Origin: Filibacter tadaridae
GTDB taxonomy: Bacteria > Bacillota > Bacilli > Bacillales_A > Planococcaceae
NCBI RefSeq assembly: GCF_900609045.1
Contig: NZ_UXAV01000020.1
Coordinates: 62,001-126,000 of the forward strand
Direction: 5' to 3'
DNA length: 64,000 bases
The notes under the pieces are model-generated. The model ran no database searches. It worked only from the letters and a program-made list of their open reading frames with translations, and was not told the origin of the DNA. Shown here piece after piece: positions 63,858 to 64,000 of the stretch; position 1 is the first letter of the stretch; every line of letters begins with the position of its first letter. The translations under genes were made by a program, and so were the position numbers.

Positions 63858-64000
63858 TCACTTCATCTTGCCTTTTCCAATCCAAGCCCGAACATTCATA
63901 CCCGCATCCACTATCCCAAGTATTGTTGTTATAGGGCTTAACACTAATGCAAGTAAGGTTGCTACAACAGTTACAACCTTTGGCAGCTTCATTTCACTCA
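63858..64000 (-). CDS. yybS: YybS family (DUF2232) membrane protein, C-terminal end
   Basis: The last 46 or so codons, open to the right edge. The tail contains a hydrophobic helix (VVATLLALVLSPITTILGIV) and ends in DAGMNVRAWIGKGKMK, matching the ends of YybS proteins, and the position before gdpP agrees. Function unknown, multi-span membrane protein by family. Confidence 0.85.
   Translation of the reverse strand, partial: SEMKLPKVVTVVATLLALVLSPITTILGIVDAGMNVRAWIGKGKMK

Noticed and set aside
1-64000. CRISPR array, prophage, transposase, rRNA or tRNA genes
   Set aside because: No regularly spaced repeats, no phage structural genes, no DDE or serine/tyrosine recombinase motifs and no RNA gene signature were seen on reading the window.

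Overview
The window looks like a stretch of chromosome from a low-GC Gram-positive bacterium of the order Bacillales, most likely family Planococcaceae (Sporosarcina-like). The basis is the walR-walK-yycH-yycI-walJ-htrA-rlmH block, the gdpP-rplI-dnaC block, a T-box-controlled trp operon without trpG, purine-rich Shine-Dalgarno sites and frequent TTG/GTG starts. The origin of replication should lie beyond the right end. No rRNA, tRNA, CRISPR array or recognisable transposase was found.

Layout. 1-0.3 kb: 3' end of an AAC(3)-type acetyltransferase. 0.4-6.7 kb: trpEDCFBA on the minus strand behind a tryptophan T-box. 6.8-22 kb: mostly single genes and small operons: RluF-type pseudouridine synthase, polar amino-acid ABC transporter, D,D-carboxypeptidase, MgtE, SDR protein plus TauE permease, succinate CoA-transferase with a LytTR regulator, CbpA-like CBS protein, UMF1-type MFS protein and an ABC exporter. 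22-26.5 kb: a TetM-like ribosomal-protection GTPase, two unlisted-size small proteins, a coiled-coil protein and a rifampin ADP-ribosyltransferase whose natural start is out of frame at a run of eight T. 26.7-29.5 kb: an ABC exporter with a regulator that fuses a degenerate ABC ATPase domain to LytTR.

29.5-37.4 kb is an accessory zone: single genes (small membrane proteins, RhuM, a MarR-MMPL pair, an acetyltransferase, a DUF4181 protein) separated by a recurring short motif (consensus roughly GCGCCCGATTGCGG) that keeps one orientation. 37.5-50.1 kb: erythromycin-esterase-like protein, LysR with a divergent F420-ligase-like protein, glycerate kinase and GntP permease beside a possible CdaR relic, PgeF, YehS, Ogt, Mqo, and a YibE/F pair bracketed by two copies of the rlmH 3' end.

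50.2-64 kb is conserved core on the minus strand: rlmH, a CxxH/CxxC protein inside a DnaA-box cluster, htrA, the WalRK two-component system with its accessory proteins, an M23 peptidase with a possible WalR site, dnaC, rplI, gdpP and the end of yybS. Themes linking the window are cell-wall homeostasis (WalRK, M23, DacC-type PBP), cyclic-di-AMP (GdpP and a CbpA-like receptor) and several antibiotic-modifying or -protecting protein families.
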